This document shows positions 1-20,790 of a DNA stretch of 64,000 nucleotides, piece after piece. Origin of the DNA: Nonomuraea montanisoli (GTDB lineage Bacteria > Actinomycetota > Actinomycetes > Streptosporangiales > Streptosporangiaceae); contig NZ_JABWGN010000010.1 in NCBI RefSeq assembly GCF_013363975.1, forward strand, positions 1 through 64,000. Direction: 5' to 3'. How positions within the stretch are numbered: the first letter of the stretch is position 1; every line of letters begins with the position of its first letter. A model generated the notes under the pieces. The model was given only the letters and a program-made list of their open reading frames with translations. It made no database searches and was not told where the DNA came from. Made by a program: the position numbers and the translations under genes.

Positions 1-13088
<13,088 letters not shown>

Positions 13089-13362
13089 CAATGCGCCACC
13101 TCAAGCCTCGGGCGCCATTCGCAATGGCGCCGCCGGTTTATTCGGACGGCCCGGAGAAATGCTCCGCGGCATTTGGTTCAGCGGCTCCCGCATAGTTGTC
13201 GATAAGACACTAAGGCGGCGCTCCATTTCGGGGACACGGTCGCCGACTGGCACCTTGTGGCCGCCATTAGTGGCCAGCGCCGGCCACCGCCCGCGGCCTT
13301 GACCCCGGGCGTTCGCGCACGCAATGAATTACGGACGGAGAAAACCGCCGGGAGGAGACCAC
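13089..13362. promoter_or_regulatory. Divergent promoter region, PKS / NRPS-part genes, with 9-bp dyad
   Basis: This 274-base gap separates the minus-strand PKS operon from the plus-strand condensation gene and must hold both promoters. It contains a perfect palindrome at 13111-13131 (ggcgccatt, three bases, then its complement), 22 bases upstream of the PKS start. That position would suit an operator or a 5' UTR hairpin. A smaller gtggcc/ggccac dyad lies near 13273-13290. I could not pick out convincing -35/-10 elements by eye. Confidence 0.5.
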
Positions 13363-14727
13363 ATGTCCGTCGAGGCACCTCTCAGCAACGGCCAGCTCTT
13401 CAGCTGGCGGGAGATCGAGCGGTATCCGGAGGACTGGCTGCACGAGGCCAACCTGGCCACGACGTGGGACCTGCGCGGCCTGACGAACGAGCAGGTCGCG
13501 ACGGCTCTCGGGCGGCTGGTGGACCGGCACGAGGCGCTGCGGACCACCTACCACCCGCGCGGGGACCGGCCGGTTCAGGTGATCCACGACGCGGTGAGCC
13601 TGCCGGTCGAGCTGGTGGACCGGGTCGTCACCGACCCGGGCGAGCACGAGCAGACGAAGGCGGAGCTGGTGGCCGAGCCGTTCGCGATGAGCGGCGACCT
13701 GAACTGGCGGGCCCGGCTGGTGAGCTCCGGCGGCGCCCCGCTGTACATCAGTCTGGCCTTCTCCCACCTCATCCTCGACCTGTGGTCGATCCACCACCTC
13801 CAGGACCAGTTCAAGGCGCTGGTGGCCGACCCCGGCGCCACCGCCGCGACGGGTCTGACGCCGCGCGAGCTGGCGCGGCGCCAGCGCGAGGAGTCCTGGC
13901 GGCCCCGGCAGGAGAGCTCCGAGCGCTACTGGCGGGACGTGCTGGCCCAGGGCCTGATGGACGGGCTGCCCACGCTGCCGTCCCGGGTGAAGCGCAACCG
14001 GCTGGAGCTGACGCTGCACTCGCGGCGCCTCGGCGGGCTGGCGGCCGAGGCGGGGCGCCGGCACGGGGTCACCGCGCCGGCCGTGGTGATGGCGTTCGTG
14101 GCCGCCGGGCTGGCCCGCCACCTGGGCACCGACCGGGTGACGATGAGCCTGATGTCCTCCAACCGGTTCGCCCAGGAGGACCAGCACAACGTGGGCACGA
14201 TGAACCAGCTCATCCCGTTCGTCACCGCCGTCGATCCCGGCGCCACGCTGGCCGAGCACATCAGGCGGCTGCACTGGGCGGGCGCGCGGGCGTACCGGTA
14301 CTCCTGCTACGACTTCGACCGGATCGCCGAGATCGCCTCGGCGGAGGCAGAGGCCGACCCCGGGCACGACTGCTGGGTCAACCACCTGTTCCGGGCCTGG
14401 TTCAACTACATCCAGGTGGACCGCCGGCCCTCGGACCCGGCCGACCAGACCCCGGCGGAGCTGGCCTGGACGCCGCTGGCGCAGCAGTACGGGCAGGCGT
14501 TCCGGGTGCGGGTGGCGGTGCAGGGCGGCCGTACCAGCGTGCTCATGCTGGCGGACCCCGAGGTGCTGCCCGCCGAGGCGATGACGGACATCATGCGGAC
14601 GCTCGCGCTGGGCGCGCAGCTCGCGGTCACCGACCCGGACCGCCGCCTGGCCGACCTCTGGGAGGGGTCCGGCCGCGACCTGCCGCCGTCGCTCTTCCCC
14701 CGCGACCTCCCCGACCCGCCCTCGTGA
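13363..14727 (+). CDS. Free-standing NRPS condensation-domain protein
   Basis: This 454-residue protein is a single condensation (C) domain without A or carrier domains. The N-terminus has the usual core beginning with PLSNGQ, followed by RHEALRT. The catalytic HHxxxD motif reads S134-H135-L-I-L-D139, so the second, catalytic His and the Asp are kept and the first His is Ser. The ATG at 13363 is chosen over an upstream in-frame ATG because GGGAGGAG precedes it by a few bases. Free-standing C proteins condense carrier-bound aminoacyl groups with amines or alcohols on separate acceptors; SgcC5 of C-1027 biosynthesis is the best-known analogue. The neighbouring adenylation and carrier genes suggest that kind of attachment here. 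The substrate is unknown. Confidence 0.88.
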   Translation: MSVEAPLSNGQLFSWREIERYPEDWLHEANLATTWDLRGLTNEQVATALGRLVDRHEALRTTYHPRGDRPVQVIHDAVSLPVELVDRVVTDPGEHEQTKAELVAEPFAMSGDLNWRARLVSSGGAPLYISLAFSHLILDLWSIHHLQDQFKALVADPGATAATGLTPRELARRQREESWRPRQESSERYWRDVLAQGLMDGLPTLPSRVKRNRLELTLHSRRLGGLAAEAGRRHGVTAPAVVMAFVAAGLARHLGTDRVTMSLMSSNRFAQEDQHNVGTMNQLIPFVTAVDPGATLAEHIRRLHWAGARAYRYSCYDFDRIAEIASAEAEADPGHDCWVNHLFRAWFNYIQVDRRPSDPADQTPAELAWTPLAQQYGQAFRVRVAVQGGRTSVLMLADPEVLPAEAMTDIMRTLALGAQLAVTDPDRRLADLWEGSGRDLPPSLFPRDLPDPPS

Positions 14728-14798
14728 CCGCCACGGCCCCGGCCCGTCCTCGTGACCGCCACGGCCACCTGGAGACACGGCCAAGCTTGGAGACACCT

Positions 14799-16325
14799 GT
14801 GGAACGCACCCTTCACCAGTGGTTCGCCGGCTCCGTGGCGCGCTTCGGCGACCGGGTGGCGCTGGAGGCGGGCGGCGCCCGCCACACCTACGCCGAGCTG
14901 GACGACCTGGCCGCCCGCCTGGCCGCGCGGATCCTCGGGGCCTGCCCCGGCCGGCGGCCTGCGCGGGTCGGCCTGTACGCGGCGCGCGACACCCTGGCCT
15001 ACGCCGGCTACCTGGCCGTCCAGCGGATCGGCGCCACGGCGGTCCCCCTCAACCCCGCCATGCCGCAGGCGCGCAACCTGGCCGTCGCCGGGGCCGCCGG
15101 CCTGGACGTCGTCCTGGCCGACGCCGCCCGCGCGCCGCTGCCGCCCTTCCCCTCGCCGGTGCTCGCCGTCGCTCTGGACGACCTCGGCGGCGACCGGGCG
15201 GAGCCGCTGACGCCGCCGGACGGGGTGGACGGCCTGGCCTACGTGCTGTTCACCTCGGGCTCGACGGGCACGCCCAAGGGCGTCCCGCTGCGTCACCGCT
15301 CGGTCAGCGCGTATCTGTCGCACGTCGTCCCCCGCTACGGGCTGGGCCCGGGCGACCGGACGTCACAGACGTTCGACCTGACCTTCGACCTGTCGGTGTT
15401 CGACATGTTCGCCACCTGGGGCGGCGGGGCCACGCTGGTCGTGCCGAGCCGGTACGACCTGCTCAAACCGGTGGCGTTCGTGGCCAGGGAGCGGCTGACG
15501 CACTGGTTCTCGGTGCCGTCGGTGGTCTCGCTCGCCCTGCGCCTGCGCCGGCTGGCCCCCGGCTCGATGCCGTCGCTGCGCTGGAGCCTGTTCTGCGGCG
15601 AGCCGCTGACGCTGCGGCAGGCCGACGCGTGGCGGGCGGCCGCTCCGGGCAGCGTGCTGGAGAACCTGTACGGGCCGACCGAGCTGACCATCTCCTGCAC
15701 CGAGTACCGCCTGCCCGCGGACCGGGCCCGCTGGCCGCGGACGCCCAACGGCACCGTGCCGATCGGCCTGCCGTACCCGGGGGTGCGGCACGCCGTGCTG
15801 GACGCGGACGGGCGGCCGGCGGCGGAGGGCGAGCTGTGCCTGCGCGGCGTCCAGCGCTTCCCCGGGTACGCGGACCCGGCGGTCAACGAGGGGCGTTTCG
15901 TCGCCTTCGACGGCGAGCGGGCCGTGCCCGCAGAGGCGGCCGGGGTCATGCCGGACGACCTGTGGTACCGCACCGGCGACCGGGTCGCGTGGCGCGACGG
16001 CGTCCTCGTCCACCTGGGACGGCTGGACCAGCAGGTCAAGGTGTCGGGGCACCGGGTGGAGCTGGGCGAGGTGGAGGCGGCCCTGCGCGCCAGGCCGGGC
16101 GTGGTCGAGGCGGTCGTGCTGGCGCTGCCCGGGGCGGACGGCGAGCTGGAGCTGGAGGCGGCCTGCACGGGCACGGACCTCGACCCGGTGGCGCTGGTCA
16201 AGGGCGTGGCGGAGGTCCTGCCGGGCTACATGGTGCCGCGCTCGGTGAGCGTGCTGGGCGAGCTGCCGCTGAACGCCAACGGCAAGGTGGACCGCCGCGC
16301 GCTGGCCACGACGCTGCGTACCTGA
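14799..16325 (+). CDS. Free-standing amino acid adenylation enzyme
   Basis: This 508-residue A-domain activates an amino acid as its adenylate and loads it on a carrier protein in trans, probably the one at 16488-16745. Core motifs are clear: the Ser/Thr/Gly P-loop (FTSGSTGTPKG, about 150-160), NLYGPTE (about 288), YRTGD, the hinge around GRLDQQVK (about 406) and a C-terminal GKVDRR with the catalytic Lys near 493. The GTG start at 14799 has GGAGA just upstream. A hand alignment to the GrsA Phe domain gives the code D-L-F-S-L-C-L-I-S-K. The Asp at position 235 indicates an alpha-amino acid. The code is nearest, among those I remember, to cysteine and other small-residue codes, but this is tentative. 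The gene follows the condensation gene in the same direction after 71 bases. Confidence 0.93.
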   Translation: MERTLHQWFAGSVARFGDRVALEAGGARHTYAELDDLAARLAARILGACPGRRPARVGLYAARDTLAYAGYLAVQRIGATAVPLNPAMPQARNLAVAGAAGLDVVLADAARAPLPPFPSPVLAVALDDLGGDRAEPLTPPDGVDGLAYVLFTSGSTGTPKGVPLRHRSVSAYLSHVVPRYGLGPGDRTSQTFDLTFDLSVFDMFATWGGGATLVVPSRYDLLKPVAFVARERLTHWFSVPSVVSLALRLRRLAPGSMPSLRWSLFCGEPLTLRQADAWRAAAPGSVLENLYGPTELTISCTEYRLPADRARWPRTPNGTVPIGLPYPGVRHAVLDADGRPAAEGELCLRGVQRFPGYADPAVNEGRFVAFDGERAVPAEAAGVMPDDLWYRTGDRVAWRDGVLVHLGRLDQQVKVSGHRVELGEVEAALRARPGVVEAVVLALPGADGELELEAACTGTDLDPVALVKGVAEVLPGYMVPRSVSVLGELPLNANGKVDRRALATTLRT

Positions 16326-16346
16326 CCCACCCGCCGCGGGCCGGGC

Positions 16347-16453
16347 GGGCCCCCGATCACACGCGAAGAGCGCGGCCCCCGATCACACGCGAAGGGCGCG
16401 GGCCCCCGATCTCACGCGAAGGGTGCGGGCCCCTGATGACACGCGAAGGGCGG
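16347..16453 (+). repeat. About four copies of a 27-bp intergenic repeat
   Basis: A unit beginning gggccccc, followed by gatcacacgcgaagggcgc, recurs at 16347, 16373, 16400 and 16427 (periods of 26 to 27 bases) in the gap after the adenylation gene. The last copy runs into the terminator hairpin at 16444, sharing its cgaaggg. It is too few and too tightly packed for CRISPR and there are no distinct spacers. Confidence 0.88.
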
Positions 16454-16480
16454 GGGCCGGTGACCGGCCCCCGCCCTTCG
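16444..16480. terminator. Bidirectional hairpin terminator (17-bp perfect stem)
   Basis: cgaagggcgggggccgg is followed by the three-base loop tga and an exact reverse complement. It lies between the convergent adenylation gene (ends 16325) and carrier gene (ends 16488), so it can stop transcription from both sides. There is no U-tract, as is common in high-GC actinomycetes. Confidence 0.88.
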
Positions 16481-16487
16481 AGCGGCC

Positions 16488-16745
16488 TCATCGGACCGGC
16501 GGGAACGCCGGAAGCGTGACGAGCGCCTGCCAGAGCGAGCCGACCGTCGCGAACGTCGACTCGTCGAGGAGGTCGTCGGGCAGCTCGACCGCGTAGCCGT
16601 TCTCGATGTCGACCAGCAGCCGCACGACGCCCATCGAGTCGAGGCCGAGACCGGCGAGCTCGTCCCGCGCGGACAGCTCCGCCGAGTCCGCGTACGGCAG
16701 GTGCGCGCGCAGAAGGCTCTGGAACTGGCTCGGAATTTCAGACAT
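16488..16745 (-). CDS. Free-standing acyl/peptidyl carrier protein
   Basis: This 85-residue carrier protein has the phosphopantetheine site LGLDSMG, with the modified Ser at residue 37. Helix I and helix III segments are of normal length for a PCP/ACP. An in-frame start would be possible at 16814, but the ATG at 16745 gives the standard carrier length and has GGCGG six bases upstream. It is the likely partner of the adenylation protein at 14799-16325 and the two single C-domain proteins, since no other free-standing carrier lies in this block. It is transcribed alone, convergent to the adenylation gene across a hairpin terminator. Confidence 0.92.
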   Translation of the reverse strand: MSEIPSQFQSLLRAHLPYADSAELSARDELAGLGLDSMGVVRLLVDIENGYAVELPDDLLDESTFATVGSLWQALVTLPAFPPVR

Positions 16746-16948
16746 CGTCATCCGCCAATCTGCCAGAAAAATCCATTCGTACAAAGACTCCGGGAATGGC
16801 GCGGCCCCGGTCAAGGCGGCCGGGAAAGAGCACGCTGGCAGGTTGTCGCACGTCCAAGCTGCCAGCGCGGCCCGCTTGTCACGGTCCCGGGAAAAGCCAA
16901 TCCTCGATTTATTCGGTAGTCCGACAATCGCCGGCGGTGGAGGCCGAG
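16746..16948. promoter_or_regulatory. Divergent intergenic region, carrier gene / condensation operon
   Basis: These 203 bases should carry the promoters of the carrier gene (minus) and the condensation-unknown-desulfurase operon (plus). A loose ctggcag / ctgccag inverted repeat is present around 16838-16868. I see no clear sigma-factor boxes. Confidence 0.35.
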
Positions 16949-18694
16949 TTGTCCGCTGTGAAAACCGCGAACCTGTGCTGGGGGCAGCGCTACATCTGGT
17001 TGCGCGTCCACCAGCTCCCGCCCGGACACCAGCACGAGACGCACATCGTCCTCACCCTCGATGTGCCGGCCGGTGTCACGCCCGCCCACTGCCAGGCGAT
17101 GCTCACCCACCTGGTACGGCGGCACGAGACGCTGCGCACCACGTACCACCTGGACGCCGGCGAGCCCGGCACCGGGCCTGTGCAGCGGATCCACCCGCCG
17201 GGCGCCCTGAAGCTGCGTGAGGTCACCGTGGAGCGGGACGGCACGCCCGCGCCCGCCGAGGTGGTCGAGGACCTGAGCACCCGGCCGTTCGATCTGGCCG
17301 GCGAGTGGCCGATCCGCGCGGCCGTCATCACCTCCGGTGGCGTGGCCAAGCGGGTCGTGCTGGTGCTCAACCACCTGGCCGTGGACGTGTGGACGCTCGG
17401 GGAGCTGAAGCGGGAGCTGCGCACGCAGGGCGCCGCCCTGGCCGCCCGCCGCCCCGCCACGGTCATGCCGGTGCGCCACCAGCCGTCCGACCTGGCCCGC
17501 CACGAGACGTCGGCCGACGCGACGGTGGTCGCCGCCCGGTCGATCGCGTACTGGCAGGAGGAGGTCGCCGCGCTGCCCACGGACCCCTACGCCGCCCGCC
17601 GCCGAGAAAACGGGCCGGACGGGCCAGACGGGCTGGGCGGCCCCGGCGGACCGGGCGGGCCGCCGGCCCGGCACGCGTCGCTGACCTCCCCCGCCCTGCT
17701 GGACGCGACCCGCCGGATCGCCGCCCGGCACGGCGTGTGGCCGTCGCTGGTCCACCTGGCCGCCCACACCGCGCTGACCGCCGCCTACACCGGCCTGGAG
17801 TCGGTGAGCCACCTGTCCTTCGTCAGCAACCGCGAGTCGCACCCGTACCCGGACGTCCTGACCTGCATGTTCTCGCCGACGCTGGCGCGCGTGGACTGCT
17901 CCGGCGACCCCACGTTCGGCGACCTGCTCGGCCGGGTGGCCGCCGCCTTCGCGCGCGCCAAGGAGCACTCCTACCTGCCGTACGACGAGGTGGTCGAGCT
18001 GGTGTCCCGCGAGGGGTCGCGGCGCGGCCGTGAGGTGCGGCTCGGGCCGGAGGTCAACTTCATCAAGCAGCGCTCCAAGGACTACGGGGGCCGGCGGACC
18101 GCCTTCACCTGGCATCCGGTCCCGGAGGCGTGGGCGCACGCCGGGTCCGAGGCGTACCTGCGGGTGGACGAGTGGCGCGACGCGGTCGCCGTGTCCCTCC
18201 AGGCGGCCTCGGCGGTGATGGACGCGGCGGCCGTGGAGGCGTTCCTGCGCGGCCACGAGGCCCTGATCCTCGCCTGCGACGCCGACCCGGAGGGCGGCGG
18301 CCCGCGCCTCGGCGACGTGGCCCGGCTGGCCGCCCTGCCCGACCCGCCCGCGCGCCCCGCACGCACCGGCCGCCCCATGACCGGTCCGCTGCCCGCGTGG
18401 GACGGCGGCGTCGGTGAGGAGGCCGCCCGGACCCTCTCCGCCGCCGTCCGGCTCGTCAACGGGCTGCCCCGTCTCGACCTCTCCGACAGCTACACCATCG
18501 CCGGAGGCCGCGCCCTGCGCATCCCCCGGGTGCTGGCCGAGCTCCGCGAGCGCGGCTGGGAGGGCCTGACCCTCCGGCAGCTCGCCGGGCCGGTCCCGCT
18601 GGGCGTCCTCGCCGGCCGGCTCGTCCCGACCCGGCCGCTCGCGGACCACCACCGTCCATCAGATCTCATGCGACTCGGAGTGAAGCCATCATGA
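16949..18694 (+). CDS. Second free-standing condensation-domain protein
   Basis: This is a 581-residue single C-domain protein. It shows RHETLRT near the N-terminus and a catalytic motif N141-H142-L-A-V-D146, again keeping the second His and Asp. A Gly/Pro-rich insertion (about 17615-17670) interrupts the core, and about 120 residues follow the usual C-domain end, with no recognisable A or carrier domain there. The start is uncertain: the TTG at 16949 has GGTGGAGG at good spacing; the GTGs at 16934 and 16958 are alternatives. The stop overlaps the next ATG (ATGA, 18691), so it is co-translated with the unknown protein and probably with the cysteine desulfurase. It may form or acylate an amide, ester or thioester on the carrier protein. 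The acceptor is unknown. Confidence 0.85.
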   Translation: MSAVKTANLCWGQRYIWLRVHQLPPGHQHETHIVLTLDVPAGVTPAHCQAMLTHLVRRHETLRTTYHLDAGEPGTGPVQRIHPPGALKLREVTVERDGTPAPAEVVEDLSTRPFDLAGEWPIRAAVITSGGVAKRVVLVLNHLAVDVWTLGELKRELRTQGAALAARRPATVMPVRHQPSDLARHETSADATVVAARSIAYWQEEVAALPTDPYAARRRENGPDGPDGLGGPGGPGGPPARHASLTSPALLDATRRIAARHGVWPSLVHLAAHTALTAAYTGLESVSHLSFVSNRESHPYPDVLTCMFSPTLARVDCSGDPTFGDLLGRVAAAFARAKEHSYLPYDEVVELVSREGSRRGREVRLGPEVNFIKQRSKDYGGRRTAFTWHPVPEAWAHAGSEAYLRVDEWRDAVAVSLQAASAVMDAAAVEAFLRGHEALILACDADPEGGGPRLGDVARLAALPDPPARPARTGRPMTGPLPAWDGGVGEEAARTLSAAVRLVNGLPRLDLSDSYTIAGGRALRIPRVLAELRERGWEGLTLRQLAGPVPLGVLAGRLVPTRPLADHHRPSDLMRLGVKPS

Positions 18695-19593
18695 ACCACG
18701 CCGTCACCGACCGAGTGACCAAGACCCACCGGCTGGTCGCCTCGGAGCAGGAGCTCCGCGACGCGATCGCCCGCGAGCTGCCCGCCTCCGGCCTCGGCGA
18801 CCTGGTCGTCATGGGCGGCCACTTCATGCTGTTCGAGGACGAGGCGACCGGCCGGCTCGTGCCGGGCGTCGTCGAGGAGCAGAAGGACGAGACCATGCGC
18901 CGCCGCGTCGCCGGCCGCGTCGGCATCTTCCCCGGCTACACGTGGGAGCTGTCGCTCGACCTGCTCGGTGAGTACGCCGAGGCGGGCGTCTCCGGCCGGC
19001 TGCTCCTGCTGATCAACGACTGGCAGTACGTGCCGGCCCACGACCGCCCGGCCGGCGAGCTGCGGGCCGAGTTCTTCGAGGGCTTCACCACGCTGCCCAC
19101 CTCGTACGAGAAGGCGCTGTGCGACTACGGCCTGCCGGCCGAGCTGGTGCTGCCGAGCCGCAAGCACCAGCTCGCGTTCCCCGAGACGTGGCTGAAGTAC
19201 CGCTTCCAGAAGGCCGCCGACCGCTTCGTCAAGCAGGGCCTGCTGGAGAAGCGCTACCTCGACTCCGGCGATGACACGGGGCGGCGCGACGCCGAGGTGG
19301 CGTTCGTGGACGCCGACGGCAACTACCGCACGCTGATCAGTTGCGGCATCACCGGCTGCGCGGGCGAGATCACCGAGATGGTGTCGGAGGTGCACAAGGC
19401 CGGCTACCGCAACCTGCTGATCTTCGCGCCGGGCGAGTGCCTGATGCCGGTCCAGACCGGCGTGGACATCGCGCTCAACCTGTACGGCCTGCCGGACATG
19501 CGCGTGGTGATCGCCGACCCGGGCGGCAGCGGCGAGATGTCCACCGACGACATCTACGCCAAGCTCGTCACCGTCAGCACCCTCAGGAGCTGA
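18691..19593 (+). CDS. Unrecognised 300-residue cysteine-containing protein
   Basis: I do not recognise this family. The protein is soluble, without a signal peptide or membrane segment. It has two parts: an N-terminal half with a Gly/His patch (VVMGGHF) and a charged C-terminal half with the pattern C218-G-I-T-G-C223, then a hydrophobic strand ending in G-E-C250, plus an isolated C144. The closely spaced cysteines could form a redox pair, hold a metal or carry a persulfide. Its ATG overlaps the stop of the condensation gene and it ends four bases before the start of a cysteine desulfurase, so the three proteins should be made together. From context alone I infer a role as sulfur acceptor, or as an enzyme working on a carrier-bound substrate. 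No function can be assigned. Confidence 0.85.
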   Translation: MNHAVTDRVTKTHRLVASEQELRDAIARELPASGLGDLVVMGGHFMLFEDEATGRLVPGVVEEQKDETMRRRVAGRVGIFPGYTWELSLDLLGEYAEAGVSGRLLLLINDWQYVPAHDRPAGELRAEFFEGFTTLPTSYEKALCDYGLPAELVLPSRKHQLAFPETWLKYRFQKAADRFVKQGLLEKRYLDSGDDTGRRDAEVAFVDADGNYRTLISCGITGCAGEITEMVSEVHKAGYRNLLIFAPGECLMPVQTGVDIALNLYGLPDMRVVIADPGGSGEMSTDDIYAKLVTVSTLRS

Positions 19594-19597
19594 CGCC

Positions 19598-20767
19598 ATG
19601 AAGGTCATCTACCTGGACGCCTGCGCCACCACCCGCGTCGACGACGAGGTGCTGGACGCGATGCTGCCGTACCTGCGCGAGGAGTTCGGCAACCCGTCGT
19701 CGCCGCACGTGCTGGGCAAGCGGGCCCGCCGGGCCGTGGACGCGGCGGCCGAGTCGGTGGCTCGGCTGATCGGGGCCGACCCGGACGCGGTGCTGTTCAC
19801 CTCCGGCGCGACCGAGAGCAACAACATCGCGCTGCTCGGCGCGTTCGGCCACGAGGACAGGGCGCCGGTCAACGGGGTGTTCTGCCCGACCGACCACAAG
19901 TCGTCGCTGGCGGTCGGCCGCGCCCTCGCGGCGCGCGGCGTGGACGCGCGGACGGTGCGGGTGGGCCGGGACGGCCAGGTGGACCTGGTCCACCTCGACG
20001 GGCTGCTCGACCTGCACACGCGGGTGGCCACGGCCGCCTGGGTGAACAGCGAGATCGGCACCGTGCAGCCGGTCCACGCGATGGCCGCGCTCTGCCACGA
20101 CGTGGGCGCGCTGCTGCACGTGGACGCGGCGCAGGCGGCCGGGCGGGTGCCGATCGACGTGCGGGGGGCGGAGATCGACCTGCTGTCGCTGTCGGCGCAC
20201 AAGCTGCGCGGCCCGAAGGGCGTCGGCGCCCTGTACGTGCGGCCGGAGATCCGGCACCGGCTGCGGCCGGTCATGTTCGGCGGCGGGCAGTACGAGCTGC
20301 GCAGCGGCACCGTCCCGACGCACCTGGTGGTGGGCTTGGGCAAGGCGGCGGAGCTGGCGCTGGCGCGGGCCGAGGCGGACCTGCGGCGGGTGCGCGAGCT
20401 GCGCGCGACGGCGCTGGACATCCTCGCCGCCGGCATCCCGGGCGTGCGCCTGAACGGCGACCCGCGGGGCGGCGTGCCGCACGTGCTCAACGTCGTCCTG
20501 CCGGGGGTACGCGGCGAGAGCCTGGTCTCCAGCCTGACCACGGTGGCGCTGTCCACCGGGTCGGCCTGCAACTCCGGCTCGCAGGAGCCCTCGTACGTGC
20601 TGACCGCCATCGGGGTGGACGCGGAGGACGCCAACAGCTCCGTGCGGATCTGCCTGGACCCGCGGATGTCGTTCGAGGACCTGGTGACCGGCGTGGAGAC
20701 GGTCGTCGAGCGCGCCCGGGGGCTGGCCGGGGTGGCCGTCGCGATGCGCGGCCACCAGGTCGTCTGA
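19598..20767 (+). CDS. Cysteine desulfurase (NifS/IscS-like, PLP-dependent)
   Basis: This 389-residue class V aminotransferase-fold enzyme takes sulfur from L-cysteine to give alanine and a protein persulfide. The N-terminus YLDACATT, the SGATESNN cofactor loop, the PLP lysine K202 in LSAHKLRGPKG and the loop cysteine C324 in TGSACNSGS are all present, so it looks catalytically complete. The ATG at 19598 is preceded by AGGAGCTGA, which also contains the stop of the unknown protein. No Isc/Suf scaffold, ThiI or ThiS-like partner is in the window, and its place in a condensation-protein operon argues for a biosynthetic rather than a housekeeping role. It ends 23 bases from the convergent regulator gene. 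Confidence 0.93.
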   Translation: MKVIYLDACATTRVDDEVLDAMLPYLREEFGNPSSPHVLGKRARRAVDAAAESVARLIGADPDAVLFTSGATESNNIALLGAFGHEDRAPVNGVFCPTDHKSSLAVGRALAARGVDARTVRVGRDGQVDLVHLDGLLDLHTRVATAAWVNSEIGTVQPVHAMAALCHDVGALLHVDAAQAAGRVPIDVRGAEIDLLSLSAHKLRGPKGVGALYVRPEIRHRLRPVMFGGGQYELRSGTVPTHLVVGLGKAAELALARAEADLRRVRELRATALDILAAGIPGVRLNGDPRGGVPHVLNVVLPGVRGESLVSSLTTVALSTGSACNSGSQEPSYVLTAIGVDAEDANSSVRICLDPRMSFEDLVTGVETVVERARGLAGVAVAMRGHQVV

Positions 20768-20790
20768 CGTCGTGGGGGCGGGGGTGGCGG

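Noticed and set aside
16347-16453. A CRISPR array
   Set aside because: Only four head-to-tail units of 27 bases without spacers, and no cas genes in the window.
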